Part shown: piece by piece, positions 5,813 through 7,378 of the stretch
Layout of the letters: every line of letters begins with the position of its first letter
How positions within the stretch are numbered: the first letter of the stretch is position 1
Assembly (NCBI GenBank): GCA_026392575.1
Contig: JAPLBU010000337.1
Location: forward strand, 1 to 7,378
DNA: 7,378 nt
Reading direction: 5' to 3'
Source: Actinomycetota bacterium
GTDB taxonomy: Bacteria > Actinomycetota > Actinomycetes > S36-B12
Position numbers and translations under genes: made by a program
The notes under the pieces: generated by a model
What the model saw: only the letters and a program-made list of their open reading frames with translations
The model's database searches: none
Told to the model about the DNA's origin: nothing

Positions 5813-7378
5813 TCATGCAGCCCCCTTCTTCGCGACGAGGACCTTGAGGTACAGGGGGGACTGACCCATGGCGGTCAGTCGCATGAGGTAGCTGCCCGGA
5901 GTGGTGGCGGTGAAGGCGGGGAGCGTTACTGCGCCGCCCCAGGTCGCGCGGGCGCTGCCGAGACTCGACCACTTGCCGGCCAGCTTCACGTCGGCGACGT
6001 AGAGGGCTTGTGACGTGAGTCCCTTGAGCCGCAGGGCGACCGCGCGCTTCGCAGGAACCTTGACGACCGGGGCCTTGCTCGGCGTGGTCGCCGGGCGCAA
6101 GGCGACGGTGACCCGCTTGGCCTTGGCGGCCTGCGCTGCGGTCGGGCGGAGCCATCCCGCGCCGAGGGCGCTGCCAGCGGAGGCCTTGCCGACGGAGCCG
6201 TTGGGGAACGCGACGGTTGCAGCGGTGGCGGCATTGGTCAGGATCACCTTGGACCCCGTTGCCATGACCGTGCGGCCGCGCGACAGTGACTCGAGCGTCG
6301 TCAGTGTGGCGTCAGCGGCGACAAACACGAAGTAGGTCACGCCGGGTGTGAGCCCGGTTATCAACGTCGGCGACGTTGCCTTGGGCACTGCCCTGATGAG
6401 CGTCAGCTGATCCTCGTCGTAGACCTGCACGGTGTATGTCAGGCCCGCCGTGGCGTTGGGAGTCGGGTTGAACGACACCGAGATGGAGCCGACCGTGGGA
6501 CCACCGGAGATCGATGTGATGGTCGGCGGGATCAGTTTCGTGCCGCCCAGCGAGGCAACGCCGGACTTGGGTGCTGACCGTGATGCCAGGTAGCCGCTCG
6601 ATGCCTCCGCGACGATGATCACGGAGTACGTCGTCCCGGGGGTCAGTCCGATGATGTCGGTGAGGGACGTCATCGGTCGCACGGTCTTCAGGAGAGTGGC
6701 CCCGGTGGCGTCGTAGACCTCGGCGGCGTAGGTCTGGCCCGCGGGGGCATTGACGGGGCCGAGGAACAGCACGCGCAGCGAGCCGCTGCTGGTGCCGGCC
6801 TGGGCGTAGTAGACGACGGGCGCCTCGAGCTGGGTGGGTGACACGGTGATCGTCACGATGCCCTTGGCCGTTGCACCGTTGGCATCGGTCGCAGTGATCG
6901 TGTGCTCGGTCGGCGTTGTCACGGCGACCGTGGGCTTGCCGGTGATCGCGCCCGTCGTCGCCGACATCGTGAGCCCCGCGGGCAGGGCCGGGCTGACCGC
7001 GAGGGTCGTTGCGCCCACGAGCCCAGCCGTCGTGAATTCCGTTGCGGTGTAACCCAGGGTCGGCGTGATCGTGGTGCCGACGTTCGCGACGATGCTGCGT
7101 GGCGCGAGCGCGAGAGCCGTCACGGACAGCGTGATGGTCGCTGTTGCCGTAGTCGCGACGCCGCTGGTCGCAGTGACGGTGTAGGCCGCTGACGGAGCGG
7201 CCTGGGTCGGGGTTCCGCTCAGCGTGCCGGTGCCCGGCGTGAAGGTGAGCCCGGCGGGCAGGGTCAGGGGGCTGATCGCCAAGGTTGGGGTCGTCGCGAA
7301 GCCCGATGTGGTGAACACGATCGGTGTGATCGCTGAGTTGACGGCAGCAACGAGGGTCGTCGTCGCCGGTGTGGATGC
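5813..7378 (-). CDS. Extracellular Ig-like/fibronectin-III-like repeat protein, C-terminal part
   Basis: The frame is open to the right edge (521 codons seen, beginning ASTPATTTLVAAVN), so the N-terminus and any signal peptide are missing; the GTG at 7318 is internal. Modules in order are: two putative-Ig (He_PIG-like) domains at about 7378-7121 and 7102-6842, each with the LPAGLT…TG-x-ITG/LSG-x-PT signature; two fibronectin-III-like domains at about 6826-6548 and 6532-6254, recognisable as a tandem duplication (AGQTYAAEVYD/AGLTYTVQVYD and GLTPGTTYSV/GLTPGVTYFV); an Ala-rich linker; and a C-terminal domain of about 71 residues (6043-5831) matching the end of the peroxidase locus. It has no enzyme motif, no Cys in the visible part, no LPxTG and no membrane helix. 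The composition fits a surface or adhesive structural protein. It lies 148 nt upstream of the peroxidase on the same strand. Confidence 0.82.
   Translation of the reverse strand, partial: ASTPATTTLVAAVNSAITPIVFTTSGFATTPTLAISPLTLPAGLTFTPGTGTLSGTPTQAAPSAAYTVTATSGVATTATATITLSVTALALAPRSIVANVGTTITPTLGYTATEFTTAGLVGATTLAVSPALPAGLTMSATTGAITGKPTVAVTTPTEHTITATDANGATAKGIVTITVSPTQLEAPVVYYAQAGTSSGSLRVLFLGPVNAPAGQTYAAEVYDATGATLLKTVRPMTSLTDIIGLTPGTTYSVIIVAEASSGYLASRSAPKSGVASLGGTKLIPPTITSISGGPTVGSISVSFNPTPNATAGLTYTVQVYDEDQLTLIRAVPKATSPTLITGLTPGVTYFVFVAADATLTTLESLSRGRTVMATGSKVILTNAATAATVAFPNGSVGKASAGSALGAGWLRPTAAQAAKAKRVTVALRPATTPSKAPVVKVPAKRAVALRLKGLTSQALYVADVKLAGKWSSLGSARATWGGAVTLPAFTATTPGSYLMRLTAMGQSPLYLKVLVAKKGAA
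5831..6043 (-). other. C-terminal domain shared with the peroxidase locus (copy 2)
   Basis: The 71-residue module reads AVALRLKGL … GKWSSLG … VTLPAF … GSYLMRL … YLKVLVA. Copy 1 is at 397-609. Shared positions in an ungapped alignment include GL near the start, G-x-W, a later G, T-LP-x-F, G-x-Y and KV at the end, about 20 of 71 identical. The alternating hydrophobic pattern suggests a beta-sandwich. I cannot assign it to a named family. Confidence 0.7.

Noticed and set aside
5739..6155. A 138-codon minus-strand frame overlapping the end of the Ig-like gene
   Set aside because: Its Arg/Gly/Pro-rich translation is an out-of-frame shadow of the C-terminal domain of the Ig-like protein.

Overview
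The window is high-GC bacterial DNA. GC-ending codons, alanine-rich signal and linker sequences and long open shadow frames suggest an actinobacterium, but no marker gene fixes the lineage. Two transcription directions converge at a strong hairpin near position 360.

Layout: (1) Positions 1-317, plus strand: the C-terminal third of a short-chain dehydrogenase/reductase (SDR), cut by the left edge just after the catalytic Tyr would have been read. (2) Positions 343-380: a 38-nt GC-rich stem-loop placed to terminate both converging units. (3) Positions 394-5664, minus strand: one very large locus for a secreted, multidomain animal-type (peroxidase-cyclooxygenase superfamily) heme peroxidase. Its order is signal peptide, peroxidase, RTX-type calcium-binding repeats, IPT/TIG beta-sandwich repeats, Gly/Ser linker and a small C-terminal domain. 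The locus is split into three reading frames by two lesions, one near 1573-1584 and one near 735-738. As given, the uninterrupted frame stops at 1366, inside out-of-frame sequence. (4) Positions 5665-5812: a 148-nt spacer with a strong ribosome binding site for the peroxidase and a short palindrome. (5) Positions 5813-7378, minus strand: the C-terminal 521 residues of a second extracellular-type protein, with two putative-Ig (He_PIG-like) domains, two fibronectin-III-like domains and a C-terminal domain. It is cut by the right edge.

How the genes may work together: the two minus-strand genes lie head to tail and may share a transcript ending at the hairpin. Both are built of extracellular beta-sandwich modules. 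Both end in a matching domain of about 71 residues, with roughly 20 identities in an ungapped alignment by eye. That domain may be a shared surface-attachment or export module. A reasonable picture is a cell-surface or matrix-associated heme peroxidase next to a structural/adhesive partner. The peroxidase retains the heme-binding His, catalytic Arg and both carboxylates that esterify heme in mammalian homologues, so it looks catalytically competent even if its tail is broken.

The main uncertainty is whether the two frame breaks are real mutations or sequencing/assembly errors in repeat-rich, high-GC DNA.
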